Positions 9,703-19,340 of a stretch of DNA of 64,000 nucleotides are shown here, piece after piece. Where the stretch lies: the NCBI RefSeq assembly GCF_024642085.1, contig NZ_JAHEBV010000064.1, positions 32,649 to 96,648 on the forward strand. The letters are read 5' to 3'. A model generated the notes under the pieces. It saw nothing but the letters and a program-made list of their open reading frames with translations. It was not told where the DNA came from and searched no databases. The stretch is from Novosphingobium sp. (GTDB lineage: Bacteria > Pseudomonadota > Alphaproteobacteria > Sphingomonadales > Sphingomonadaceae). Each line of letters starts with the position of its first letter. The first letter of the stretch is position 1. The position numbers were made by a program, and so were the translations under genes.

Positions 9703-10674
9703 TCAAGCTGCCGCAGAAACCGGCCCGTTGGTCCGAACTTGGGCTGCAGCAAGTCGCTCCATCAGCTTGAGGTCCTGATCGCGCAACTTGAGTGCTGCGT
9801 CTGCCCAGAAATCGACGATGTCACGCAATTCAGCAAGCGTGATGTCATCTGCTCGCTTGCTGGCCCGGCGTGCGCCAACCAGCCCGGCATGCCGCCGCTC
9901 AGACCGCGCCATGAAACTGCGGACTGCAACCTCGCCTTCACCAGGCTCCGCCAGAACATGGACAATGCCCATGTCGTATAGCTGTTCTGCGGTGAAATTC
10001 GTATCATTCATGATCACCCGGTCAGCCATCGCCGATCCGAGCTTACGAGACAGAAACGCGTGGGCACCCATGCCGGGGAACAGTCCAAACTTTACCTCTG
10101 GCAATCCGAACGTCGCCCCTCGTTCTGCGACGATATAATCAAACGACAGCAACGCTTCAAAGCCGCCGCCCAACGCTTGGCCCTGTACCAGCCCGATAGT
10201 AAGGATTGGCAAGTCGAGCGAATGCAAATTGCGGTTCAGGATTTCGACGCAACGATAGCCATAGGCAGCCAATCCGTCGCGGTTTTCGTCACGGATGAGT
10301 GACGCAAAAAGTTCGAGGTCGCCGCCAAAACAGAAAACGCTCGGCGCGCGGCTGCCCAGAACGAGATAACGTAGCGGCACACGGTCTGGACCGAAGTGCG
10401 ACCCGATCAGCCGCTGCCAGTTGACAAAGTCGCCCAACATCGGCGGTGTAAAACTGGGCCTTCCGACCGGGCACATATATGTCCACAGCGCTTGAGAGGT
10501 GTCATCATACAGCACGTCAAGCTGATCGAGCCGAAAGAGTTCGTCCGGCACAGCCAACCGAATATGCGATTGAACCAACAATTCATCGGAATTATGGTTG
10601 ATCGCAGATGCGCCGCCTGACAGGTTGTCGACGGCTTGTTCACGCCTACCAAGATCGCTCGTAAGTCGATCCAT
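9703..10674 (-). CDS. rpfF: RpfF-family crotonase (diffusible signal factor synthase homologue)
   Basis: A 323-aa crotonase-fold enzyme resembling RpfF, which makes cis-2-unsaturated fatty acid signals (DSF family) from acyl-ACP by combined thioesterase and dehydratase activity. Diagnostic stretches are FCFGGDLELF, LVQGQALGGGFEALLSFD and FGLPEVKFGLFPGMGAHAFL. Glu173 and Glu193 are 20 residues apart, the spacing of the two catalytic glutamates in Xanthomonas RpfF (141 and 161). An AGAGG ribosome binding site precedes the ATG. No rpfC, rpfG or other DSF sensor gene is adjacent; downstream lies the ZnuD-like receptor. An ordinary enoyl-CoA hydratase is less likely given the FGGDLELF and FPGMGA motifs. 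Confidence 0.75.
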   Translation of the reverse strand: MDRLTSDLGRREQAVDNLSGGASAINHNSDELLVQSHIRLAVPDELFRLDQLDVLYDDTSQALWTYMCPVGRPSFTPPMLGDFVNWQRLIGSHFGPDRVPLRYLVLGSRAPSVFCFGGDLELFASLIRDENRDGLAAYGYRCVEILNRNLHSLDLPILTIGLVQGQALGGGFEALLSFDYIVAERGATFGLPEVKFGLFPGMGAHAFLSRKLGSAMADRVIMNDTNFTAEQLYDMGIVHVLAEPGEGEVAVRSFMARSERRHAGLVGARRASKRADDITLAELRDIVDFWADAALKLRDQDLKLMERLAAAQVRTNGPVSAAA

Positions 10675-10809
10675 ACGCCCCTCTTCTTTTGCGACCTAAG
10701 TAATGCGGTGGGGTCTTTTAAGCGCCCCAATTCTTGCAAGCTATGCTAGGCAGACGGCTCTTGGCAAAGGATAATTTGTTTAATAGGTAACTCCGAGTCC
10801 CATTTCTGG

Positions 10810-11922
10810 TCATTCACTGCGCCATTTAAGCAACAGGGTAGCCGACCCTAGGGCTACGACCGCCACTGCTAGCATTGGCATGATTTGACGGAACACCATC
10901 GCTGCGGGCATCGCCTTCAGGAAAAGTCCGTGGCAAATCACGAGCATGTGGCTCAGCGGATCGACCCGGGAGATTGGTTGAAGCCATGGAGCCATTGAAT
11001 CGACCGGACTGGCGTAACCGGAAAGCAGCATCATCGGCACAATTACCAAGAAACCGCCAAGAAATGCTTGCTGCTGGTTTTGGGCAAGTGTCGAGACACA
11101 CAATCCGATTGCGGTTACAGAAAGGCTGAAACTCGCGATCGCTAAAAGCATCAATAGCAACGAACCATTGAATGGAACGTTCGACGCCAGTGGAATAATA
11201 ACGACATAAAGTCCGCCATTGAATAGGCCTACGGTGAACGCTGGGGCGCATTTTCCGGCAAGAATTTCCCAATGCCGCATCGGCATCGCCATTAGCTGAT
11301 CCCAGGTCCCCGCTTCGCGTTCGCGGGCAATGGCCTGAACCGAAACGGATAGGACTACCACCGTGGTGATCAGCGTGATCATTCCCGGAAGCGTAAACCA
11401 CCGATATTCGAGGTTGGGGTTGAACCAATGCCGAGCCGTCACCTGCGGAGCTGTAATGATATCTTCTGGGCGCAAGAGTGTCCCAGTTTGGTTAGCGACC
11501 TCTCCCATGTAACCAGCCACGATCTGCGCTGCGTTCACGCGCCGACCATCAAGCAAAAGGCCAACTTGCGCTCGATCTCCGCGTGCAACGCGCGCCGAGA
11601 GATCTGCCGGAATGATAAGACCAGCGATCACTTCGCGCTGCTCGATAGCGTCAGACAGTGCTCGCTCTGTGGCGTAGGGCCGAATTGAGCGTACGTTCCT
11701 AAGCGCAGCGCTTGACGCCAGAAAACGTTCGGACGCAGCGCCGCTATCGCGGTTGACCAATCCAATGTCGATATTTGTCACCTCGAGCGTCGTTGCAAAA
11801 CCGAACAAGATCAGCTGGATGATTGGTGAAATGACGAGCGTTGTCAGCACGCGCCGATCGAGCAAAACAACGCGGAGTTCCTTCAAGGCCATAGCAGCGA
11901 TACGGACCAAGGCTCCGGTCAT
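10810..11922 (-). CDS. ybhR: ABC exporter permease, YbhR-like
   Basis: A 370-aa ABC-2 type permease: an N-terminal membrane helix (LTTLVISPIIQLILFGFA), a periplasmic domain of about 140 residues, then five to six helices in the C-terminal half. It is last in a four-gene run and overlaps the preceding permease by four bases (ATGA). Its length matches E. coli YbhR. With its partner it should form the inner-membrane channel of a tripartite drug or chlorinated-compound type exporter; the substrate is unknown. Confidence 0.8.
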   Translation of the reverse strand: MTGALVRIAAMALKELRVVLLDRRVLTTLVISPIIQLILFGFATTLEVTNIDIGLVNRDSGAASERFLASSAALRNVRSIRPYATERALSDAIEQREVIAGLIIPADLSARVARGDRAQVGLLLDGRRVNAAQIVAGYMGEVANQTGTLLRPEDIITAPQVTARHWFNPNLEYRWFTLPGMITLITTVVVLSVSVQAIAREREAGTWDQLMAMPMRHWEILAGKCAPAFTVGLFNGGLYVVIIPLASNVPFNGSLLLMLLAIASFSLSVTAIGLCVSTLAQNQQQAFLGGFLVIVPMMLLSGYASPVDSMAPWLQPISRVDPLSHMLVICHGLFLKAMPAAMVFRQIMPMLAVAVVALGSATLLLKWRSE

Positions 11923-13052
11923 GCGATCCGCCGCTTGATTGCGCGGGTGACGCGAAAAAAGAAGAAAGCCCCAAATCCCATGAGGACCGCAATGTTAGGC
12001 AGGAATATCCGCCAGACATCGCCAACCAGGAAAACACTTTGCAGTGAAGGAATTAAATATCGGGCTGGAACGATATAAGTCAGCCACTGGATCGCACGTG
12101 GCATCGAATCGATTTCAAACAAAAAACCCGACAACAACAAGGAAGGCAGAAACCCGGATAGCAGAGCGAACTGCGTTGAAACAAATTGATTCTTAGTCCC
12201 CGCCGAAATCAACAACCCCTGACCTAGCACCGCGGCCAGAAACGCCGAAGCGATTAATACCAAAGCGATGATCGAGCCACGAAACGGCAGCCCGTAGCCA
12301 AAAACCGCAACCAGAACGCAAATTCCCGTCGAGCCTAGACCGAGCACGTAATATGGAATCAACTTTGACAGAACGAGAGAAGGGATTGTGATAGGCGTCG
12401 ATAACAGCCCTTCCATCGTGCCACGTTCATATTCGCGCGCCATGATCAGTGCGGTGAGGAGGCTGCCAATCATCGCCATGACGATCCCTATCGCACCTGG
12501 AACCAGCATGAAGCGGCTCTGCAAACCGGGATTGTAAGTATAACGCGTGACAATTTCGAGCACAGGAGGCGCGGCTTTGCCGCCTTCCGCAGCACGCGCT
12601 GCAGCCCAATCTCGCAATGCGCCGCGCATGTGCCCGGTCAGAAAGGTGGCTATGTTAACTTGCGCACCATCGGTGACAAGTTGCACGTCGCGCGGCTGCC
12701 CTCGGATCAGCGCTTGGCCAAAGCCATCTGGGATAACGGCGATCCCACGCAGCGAGCCATCCTTGAGACCGTCCTCTAAATGCCCTAAAGCTGGACCCTC
12801 GATGACTGAAAAGCTTTTGTTGTGACGCAAGACCTGAACCAGTTCTCGCGAAGCAGCGCTATGATCCTGGTCAACCACGCCAAGCCGCGATCCCTTGACG
12901 TCAAGGCTGACAGCATTCCCAAACAATATCATAAGGATTAGGGGCATCAGGACGACCAATCCGAAAGTTGAAGGATCAAGCCAGACCTGCGCCCATTCCT
13001 TCGCGCGAATAGCTCGAGCACGGCGGCCAGCAGAGTGATCGTCCGCACTCAT
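11919..13052 (-). CDS. ybhS: ABC exporter permease, YbhS-like
   Basis: A 377-aa ABC-2 type permease with the same architecture as its downstream partner: an initial helix (FGLVVLMPLILMILFGNAV), a soluble extracytoplasmic domain, then helices from about residue 180 onward. The length equals that of E. coli YbhS. Its start overlaps the ATPase stop by four bases. Two different permeases plus a double ATPase imply a heterodimeric channel. Confidence 0.8.
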   Translation of the reverse strand: MSADDHSAGRRARAIRAKEWAQVWLDPSTFGLVVLMPLILMILFGNAVSLDVKGSRLGVVDQDHSAASRELVQVLRHNKSFSVIEGPALGHLEDGLKDGSLRGIAVIPDGFGQALIRGQPRDVQLVTDGAQVNIATFLTGHMRGALRDWAAARAAEGGKAAPPVLEIVTRYTYNPGLQSRFMLVPGAIGIVMAMIGSLLTALIMAREYERGTMEGLLSTPITIPSLVLSKLIPYYVLGLGSTGICVLVAVFGYGLPFRGSIIALVLIASAFLAAVLGQGLLISAGTKNQFVSTQFALLSGFLPSLLLSGFLFEIDSMPRAIQWLTYIVPARYLIPSLQSVFLVGDVWRIFLPNIAVLMGFGAFFFFRVTRAIKRRIA

Positions 13053-14767
13053 GCCGCTTCGCTTTCGCCTTTGCCCTGCGCTTCGATCAGAGTGATGAAA
13101 GCCTCTTCCAAGGTTGGATCTGATTTGCCAATTACGGCACGCTTCAAATCGTCAGGTGTTCCACTGGCAATTGCCTCTGACCGATTGATCAGCAGCAAGC
13201 GGTCGCAATTCTCCGCTTCGTCCATGAAATGCGTAGTGACAAGAACTGCTGTGCCGCGCGCAGCAATTGCGTTGATGTGGTGCCAAAACTCACGCCGGAT
13301 GAGCGGATCAACCCCCGACGTTGGTTCATCAAGGAACAGCACTGGCGGTGTATGTAGTACGGCTGCGCCCAGCGCGAGGCGCTGCTTGATGCCTAGAGGC
13401 AGTAGCCCGGCCATCTGCGCTGTGAATGAACTTAGATCGAGCGCATTGACCACGCGGTCAATCGCATCGCGTGCTTTATTGCCAATCAAACCGTATGCTC
13501 CCGCGACAAAGCGAAGATTGGCGAGTACCGATAGGTCGCCATAAAGCGAGAACTTCTGTGGCATATATCCCATTGCTTCACGGGCTTGCGCGCGTGCGCT
13601 GCTAAGCTCTCGCCCTGCCACAGTCCCGCGCCCGCTGCTTGGCGAAAGCAACCCGCATAGCATTCGGAAGGTAGTCGATTTTCCGGCACCATTCGGGCCG
13701 AGCAGTCCGAAAATCTCTCCTGGAAAAACAGTAAATGTGATATCCCGTGCTGCGGTAAACGCTCCATAGCGTCGGGTGAGCTGAAGCGCTGCAATTGCCG
13801 GCCGGTCAGGCTGCGCTGCACGTAGCGGGAACGCAGCAGCAAGGGCGCTGGGCGCAAGCGGTAGCCCATCATCAAGCATTCTTGCGAATCCGTCTTCAGC
13901 TTCTGGCGTGATCGGTATCCAACCCTTGCCGGGCGGGGGAGAAGCCGAACGGCATACCGCACGAAGCGATTTGCCTGACATTGTCGCGCTGATTACTTCA
14001 GGCCTCTCAAGTGCTTCTTGCAAGAATGCACGACGGCTCGTTGGCGGCAGCGGGCGCGCAAAAGTATGTCCCCGCGCTTCCTCGGCCAGTCCTTCGGGGG
14101 GGCCGTTGTAGAGAATGTGGCCGCTATGCAACAAGATGACGTCGTCGCACTTGCCAGCATCGTCAAGAATACTGGTAGTCCAGACGATTGCGCTACCCGG
14201 ACCTGCAAGTTCCAGAGCCAGATCCCAGATTTCACGCCGCGAAACGGGATCGACACCGACCGAAGGCTCATCGAGCAACATCAGTGGCGGTGCGGCGACC
14301 ACCGCACAGGCCAACGCCAGCTTTTGCCGCATACCCCCAGACAGACGGTTGGCAGCACGGTCCGTAAATGGCGAAAGTCCGGTTGCGCGGTAAAGCATGT
14401 CCATGCGCTCAGGACTATCGCCCGGCTCAAGACCGCGCAGCCGGGCGTAAAGCTCAAGATTTTGGCGCACAGTCAGTTCGCCGTAAAGTGCCCCGCTTTG
14501 AGGCATATAGCCGACCAGGCTTCGGTCAAGATTAGCAACAGGGCGCCCCATGACCTCAACTTCGCCTCGGTCAGCCTCAACCAAACCCGCCAGAATGCGC
14601 ATCAGCGTGGTCTTGCCTCCGGCATCCGGCCCGACCAAGCCGAGCGAACGCCCCGGCGCGAGGATCAGGTTTATTCCATTGAGCGCCTGGACATGAGGCG
14701 CGCCGCGCCGCGATCCTTTAAATCGCTTGGCGACGTCAGTTAGCCGGAGGAGCGGCGCCTCCGCCAT
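13049..14767 (-). CDS. ybhF: ABC exporter ATPase with two nucleotide-binding domains, YbhF-like
   Basis: A 572-aa protein with two ABC ATPase domains in tandem. The first has Walker A GPDAGGKT and signature LSGGMRQKL; the second has Walker A GPNGAGKST and a divergent signature LPLGIKQRL. Both have LLDEP or FLDEP Walker B segments and GVDP D-loops. The layout and length match E. coli YbhF, including the C-terminal DPTLEEAFITLI. It powers the two permeases encoded just downstream and is coupled to them by four-base overlaps. Confidence 0.85.
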   Translation of the reverse strand: MAEAPLLRLTDVAKRFKGSRRGAPHVQALNGINLILAPGRSLGLVGPDAGGKTTLMRILAGLVEADRGEVEVMGRPVANLDRSLVGYMPQSGALYGELTVRQNLELYARLRGLEPGDSPERMDMLYRATGLSPFTDRAANRLSGGMRQKLALACAVVAAPPLMLLDEPSVGVDPVSRREIWDLALELAGPGSAIVWTTSILDDAGKCDDVILLHSGHILYNGPPEGLAEEARGHTFARPLPPTSRRAFLQEALERPEVISATMSGKSLRAVCRSASPPPGKGWIPITPEAEDGFARMLDDGLPLAPSALAAAFPLRAAQPDRPAIAALQLTRRYGAFTAARDITFTVFPGEIFGLLGPNGAGKSTTFRMLCGLLSPSSGRGTVAGRELSSARAQAREAMGYMPQKFSLYGDLSVLANLRFVAGAYGLIGNKARDAIDRVVNALDLSSFTAQMAGLLPLGIKQRLALGAAVLHTPPVLFLDEPTSGVDPLIRREFWHHINAIAARGTAVLVTTHFMDEAENCDRLLLINRSEAIASGTPDDLKRAVIGKSDPTLEEAFITLIEAQGKGESEAA

Positions 14768-14773
14768 CCGAAA

Positions 14774-15802
14774 TCAGTTCCGACCCGGCGCGTCGGGCAC
14801 AATCACAGTGACGGGTGCGCCCTGCCGCAGATCCCCGCCGGGATCCTGCACGGTCAGCCTGACTCGATATACCAGATCTGCACGAAGCTGTTCGGTCTGG
14901 ACTGTCTTAGGTGTAAACTCTGCCACTGGAGAAATGAAGCCGATCGTCGCGGGCCATTGCCTGTTCGTCCCGTCGGTCCGGACCCTCACTGTCATGCCCG
15001 GCTTGATCCTGTGTAGATCCGGTTCGGCAACGTAAGCACGGATCCGTACAGGTTGGGTCAGGGCCACGGTAAGCACAGTCTGGCCAGCAGCCACTATCGC
15101 ACCGGCTTCTCGAGCGCGCGTCAGAACCTGGCCGGGTTCAGGCGCACGAATTACCGCGTCACTGATATCAGTTTCAACTGATCTTCGTTCGGCCAGGATT
15201 GCCTGCCGATTCGCCTGGCTGGCAGCCTGATCTTCAACCCGGGTTCCGGCGAGTACCAGCGACAGCGCTGCATTGGATCGGGCAACTCGGGCTTGGGCAT
15301 TGCGCAGAGCCGCATCGGCTGTTTGCACATCAGCCTTGCTGATGAACCCTTTATCTACCAGTGCCTGGCGCCGTTCGTACTGACGCTGTGCCTCGTTCAG
15401 TGAGGCCTCCGCTGCGGCAACTTCGGCCCGGGCCTCGCCTATCTCCTGTGGGCGCGAACCGTTGACATCCCGCGCTGCAGTCGCTGAAGCGGCAACAGCG
15501 CGAGCGTCCGCACCGGCCAGCTTATCCTGCAATGGCCGGGTATCAAGTTCTGCAAGGACCTGGCCGGGTGTTACCCGATCCCCTTCATCAACCAGGAGCC
15601 GTTCGATCCTTCCAGGAACACGAAATCCCAATTGCACTTCACGGATTTCGACATTGCCGTAAAGACGCAAAGCGCCGTCGACTTTCGCACCCCACAGGCC
15701 AAAGGCCCGTCCGCCCGACCAAACTGCAATAAGGATAACTGCCACGATAAGAACGGCAAGCAAACGTTTGCTTTTAGGCGATGAACTTTCTGCTGACCCC
15801 AT
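14774..15802 (-). CDS. ybhG: Membrane fusion protein of the exporter, YbhG/HlyD-like
   Basis: A 342-aa periplasmic adaptor: an N-terminal membrane anchor (about residues 14-32), a lipoyl-like half (GRIERLLVDEGDRVTPGQVL), a long alpha-helical hairpin rich in Ala/Glu/Arg between about 85 and 190, then the second lipoyl half and a beta-barrel domain. It is first in the exporter run; AGTAGGA lies directly before the ATG. No outer-membrane channel gene is present, so a TolC homologue elsewhere is needed. The operon promoter should lie in the short gap after the XrtA amidotransferase gene. Confidence 0.8.
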   Translation of the reverse strand: MGSAESSSPKSKRLLAVLIVAVILIAVWSGGRAFGLWGAKVDGALRLYGNVEIREVQLGFRVPGRIERLLVDEGDRVTPGQVLAELDTRPLQDKLAGADARAVAASATAARDVNGSRPQEIGEARAEVAAAEASLNEAQRQYERRQALVDKGFISKADVQTADAALRNAQARVARSNAALSLVLAGTRVEDQAASQANRQAILAERRSVETDISDAVIRAPEPGQVLTRAREAGAIVAAGQTVLTVALTQPVRIRAYVAEPDLHRIKPGMTVRVRTDGTNRQWPATIGFISPVAEFTPKTVQTEQLRADLVYRVRLTVQDPGGDLRQGAPVTVIVPDAPGRN

Positions 15803-15873
15803 TCCTACTCCCCCGCGTCCTTGCAGACGTCTGGGCGATAGCTAGAGCAACTGCAAGTCGGGTCAAGAAAAAG

Positions 15874-17772
15874 TCAGGCAGAAGCGGACAATGACTTTAG
15901 AGATTTGTCTAGCATCAAAAGTTGCCACAGCAGTCGGCCATGATCCGAACGGCCCGAAATATGATCATCAGCCAGCAACGAAATGCGCTGCCCATTAAAC
16001 CATCCAGTCCGAGCGAGTGCAGACGACGATCCAATAGTACGCGCCGTTTCAGCCAAGGGTCCCCGAAACCAGTCCGAGATCGGCGTCACAAAGCCTTGTT
16101 TCGGCCGATAGAGGATTTCGTCAGGCAAGTAGCGCTTCATGGTTTTTTTGAGCAGCCACTTCCCCTCGTTACGCCGAACGCGCATGTTTTCAGGCAGGCT
16201 TGCAGCAAACTCGATCAAGCGGTGGTCCAGAAGCGGTTCACGCGCTTCAAGGCTTACCGCCATGCTGGTTCGGTCAACCTTCGTCAAAATATCACCAGGC
16301 AGCCAGAATTTGAGATCAGCATACTGGGCACGGTCCAAACCTGATCGCGCCGGGGCTTGGCGCATCAATTCCATCAGGGACAATTCGGCGCGATAATCTC
16401 CCCGCTGTCTGAGATAATCCGGAGTGTAGAGGGCTAGGCGCAGTTCCGCGGGAATAATACCGACCGCGCGCGCATAAGCTTCTTCGCTGGAAAGGCCCAG
16501 TGCCTGAAGCGTGCTCTTGGCGCGCAGCGGGCGCGGCGCCCAGTCAGCCTTAGGATAGAGTGCGCCGAGCCCGCCGAACACTGTCCTACGCAAGCCATGT
16601 GGAACCACGCCTCGCAAGCGGTCTTCGGCGTGTTGGAAGACATGACGGCGATATCCGGCAAAAGCTTCATCGGCCCCGTCACCTGACAGCGCCACGGTTA
16701 CCGTTTCGCGCGCCAGCTGGCACACCCGCCATGTTGGCAGGGCCGAGGCATCGGCGAACGGTTCGTCGAACATTGCGGCCAGTGTTTCGACGTGACCAAA
16801 ATCGTCTGCCGTTACGTTGCGGCTGCGGTGATCGGTAGCAAAGCGATGCGCGATTTGGCTGGCATAAGCGCTTTCGTCCATGGCCCGTGCATCAAACCCG
16901 ATCGAACAGGTTTTGACGGGATCGCATCCCGCTTCAGTCATCAAAGCAACAACGCTCGAACTGTCGACCCCTCCCGACAGGAACGCTCCAAGCGGCACGT
17001 CGGCGACCATGCGCGATGAAACCGCCTGGCGCATTAGATGCAGCAATTCAGCTTCCAGATCGGCTGTGCGGCCAATCCGCCGGTCGGCAAAGGTGACATC
17101 CCACCATTGCGTAGGAGCGGGAAGCGCTTTGCCGTGCTGAAGCGCTAACGAATGCCCAGCCGGCAACTTTTGGACGCCGGAAAGGATCGATCGATGATCG
17201 GGGACATAACCCCAGGCCAGGTAATCGTCGATCGCCAGCGGATCTAGTTCCCGCCGTAGCAGCGGATGGGCCAGCAAGCCTTTTAATTCGGATGCAAAGG
17301 CCAAACTGCCGTCGCTGAGCGACGCGTAGAACAGCGGTTTAACGCCCAGCCGATCACGCGCCAGAAAGAGCGACCGAGCGCTTTGATCATAAATTGCAAA
17401 GGCGAACATGCCGTGAAGGCGCGGCAGACAATCAGCCCCCCAACGCTGCCACGCAGCCAGGATAACTTCGCTGTCCCCATCAGTGTGAAAAGTGGCGCCA
17501 GTTGCGCGGAGCTCCTCACGCAGTTCGCGGAAATTATAGATTTCCCCGTTGAAGACAAGCATAGCGCGCCCGTCACGCGCCGCCATGGGCTGCGGCGACC
17601 CAGCCACGTCAATGATCGAAAGGCGGCGGTGGCCTAGCCCTACGCCCGGTGCAGTCCATACTCCCGCGCCATCGGGCCCGCGGTGCGCCATTGTGTCGCA
17701 CATCCGCTCAACCCGCTGGGGTTCGACCGGCTTGGGGGTGGCCAGATGATAGATGCCTGCAATACCGCACAT
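15874..17772 (-). CDS. XrtA system-associated amidotransferase (asparagine synthase family)
   Basis: A 632-aa class II glutamine amidotransferase/asparagine-synthetase family protein of the type regularly found in exosortase A loci. It starts MCGIAGIY, which leaves Cys as the catalytic N-terminus after Met removal; an in-frame ATG 14 codons earlier would spoil this and overlap xrtA. The synthetase half has the PP-loop FLSGGVDSS. It is thought to amidate a sugar or amino-acid component of the exopolysaccharide; the substrate is unproven. It is the last gene of the minus-strand XrtA run. Confidence 0.85.
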   Translation of the reverse strand: MCGIAGIYHLATPKPVEPQRVERMCDTMAHRGPDGAGVWTAPGVGLGHRRLSIIDVAGSPQPMAARDGRAMLVFNGEIYNFRELREELRATGATFHTDGDSEVILAAWQRWGADCLPRLHGMFAFAIYDQSARSLFLARDRLGVKPLFYASLSDGSLAFASELKGLLAHPLLRRELDPLAIDDYLAWGYVPDHRSILSGVQKLPAGHSLALQHGKALPAPTQWWDVTFADRRIGRTADLEAELLHLMRQAVSSRMVADVPLGAFLSGGVDSSSVVALMTEAGCDPVKTCSIGFDARAMDESAYASQIAHRFATDHRSRNVTADDFGHVETLAAMFDEPFADASALPTWRVCQLARETVTVALSGDGADEAFAGYRRHVFQHAEDRLRGVVPHGLRRTVFGGLGALYPKADWAPRPLRAKSTLQALGLSSEEAYARAVGIIPAELRLALYTPDYLRQRGDYRAELSLMELMRQAPARSGLDRAQYADLKFWLPGDILTKVDRTSMAVSLEAREPLLDHRLIEFAASLPENMRVRRNEGKWLLKKTMKRYLPDEILYRPKQGFVTPISDWFRGPLAETARTIGSSSALARTGWFNGQRISLLADDHISGRSDHGRLLWQLLMLDKSLKSLSASA

Positions 17773-17783
17773 GGCTGGCGCTC

Positions 17784-19340
17784 CTAGCGCCCTGCGCCGA
17801 TGCGGTCCATCCATTGGTCAATCGGTCCGATCGCATCGCTGAAAGCCGCAACGTCGTTCGCGGGATCGCGTTCTGATCTTGCCTCGCTCGACAGGATGAG
17901 CAAGGCGGTAGGTTGATCTCGCAGTAGCGCGCGATCGCGCAGCGCTGCTAGCTTCAGGGCGGCATTGCTTCCAGTCAACAGGTAGCCTGTCCGATAAAAG
18001 GTTACGGCCAAGCGCTCTGTCCCATTTTCAGCACGCAGACGATCGGACCGCGCGTTCGCGTGTTTATCCCCGCTCCCAAGCCAGGACCATCCGCTTTCGG
18101 CACGAAGTGCCCCTTCGCCAAAGCCGCCCGCCTCCTTGTTTTCGCGCTGAACTGAATATAGCGCGTAGAACACGTCCACTTGGGCACCCGTCGCATTTAC
18201 GTAGCGGCCAAGCAGACGGTGTTCTGCACCGGTTGCGCGCGGCTCCCAAGCGAAGGCTGGAACATAGTCGCTGCGCTGCCATCCGGCCACAGCGGGCAGT
18301 TTGATGCGGTCTGGCAGGATCGCTGCGCGTCCGTCGGCAGCGCGAGCCCACAGCAAAGCCGATGCTAGCAGAATAAAAAGGCCGATCAGACCAGTGATTG
18401 GGCTGGTGGAAGCCTGTTCAAGCCGTGCCAGCGTAAGCGAACGTAAAATTGCCGGAATATCGATCATCGGATCGTCAGCCGCGCGATCAAACCAGCGCCA
18501 CGATACCCACAATACACTCGCAATTATCGCGCCAAAAAAGACCCAGCCGTAAATCAGGTGGTCAATCCCGCCGGCCCGCTCAGCGCCTACATACTGCGCT
18601 GCCAGGATCGTGGAGTAGGCGCGAATCGCGTTGCCCAGAATCGGCGTTGCAATGCACAGAGCCATGAACGCTGCCCGCCGGCGCCAGCTGGTAAAACAAA
18701 CGTGAGCCGCGAAAACTCCTAGTGCGATCATCGCGATTAGAAATTTCACGCCCGAACAAGCCTCGGCCACTTCGAAAAGTCCTGCCGGCGTTTCTATGAA
18801 CACCCCATCGATCGCGGCAGGTATGGCGCTCAGTTTGACAAGGGCAACGGTCAAGGTTGCCGTAACCATTTGAAGCAGCGGAACCAACTCGTCGCCAAAC
18901 GGCACCATAAATGCCATGTATCCGAGCGGGAAAAGCAGGCCTGCAAAGACGCGAGGGCCCATCATGACGAGCAAAGTCGTCGGTAACAGAGCAACAACGG
19001 CAGCCTGCCGCAATAGATCGAAGCCGGTTAAGGCGCCCAGCGTCCAGACTATCAAAACGACAGTGGCGACAACCAGACCTGGCCACCACGTCGAAGGTTG
19101 CAACATGGATATGGCGTTACTTCGTTGCCACACCAACCAGCCAACCATGACCGGTACCAGCATCATATGATTGTAGGTGGAACTATTCCACCACTGACCG
19201 GCGATCCGCCCCCAATCGCTGGAAAACAATGCAAGAAGCGCCAACCAGACAATTCCAAGTCGCAGCAATGCTCCGCGCCAAGCTGGCCCGGGCATCGCCG
19301 CTCCCATGCGACGGAGGTAAAGGGTCGGCTCAGGCGACAT
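17784..19340 (-). CDS. xrtA: Exosortase A fused to an EpsI domain
   Basis: A 518-aa polytopic membrane transpeptidase that processes PEP-CTERM proteins during export. The N-terminal half has about eight helices and the catalytic triad Cys195 (EACSGVKFL), Arg240 (NAIRAY) and His261 (HLIYGW). The C-terminal 200 residues form a soluble EpsI-like domain, the usual architecture of XrtA. It overlaps the glycosyltransferase stop by a few bases. A GTG one codon earlier is an alternative start. No PEP-CTERM substrate protein is encoded nearby. Confidence 0.9.
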   Translation of the reverse strand: MSPEPTLYLRRMGAAMPGPAWRGALLRLGIVWLALLALFSSDWGRIAGQWWNSSTYNHMMLVPVMVGWLVWQRSNAISMLQPSTWWPGLVVATVVLIVWTLGALTGFDLLRQAAVVALLPTTLLVMMGPRVFAGLLFPLGYMAFMVPFGDELVPLLQMVTATLTVALVKLSAIPAAIDGVFIETPAGLFEVAEACSGVKFLIAMIALGVFAAHVCFTSWRRRAAFMALCIATPILGNAIRAYSTILAAQYVGAERAGGIDHLIYGWVFFGAIIASVLWVSWRWFDRAADDPMIDIPAILRSLTLARLEQASTSPITGLIGLFILLASALLWARAADGRAAILPDRIKLPAVAGWQRSDYVPAFAWEPRATGAEHRLLGRYVNATGAQVDVFYALYSVQRENKEAGGFGEGALRAESGWSWLGSGDKHANARSDRLRAENGTERLAVTFYRTGYLLTGSNAALKLAALRDRALLRDQPTALLILSSEARSERDPANDVAAFSDAIGPIDQWMDRIGAGR

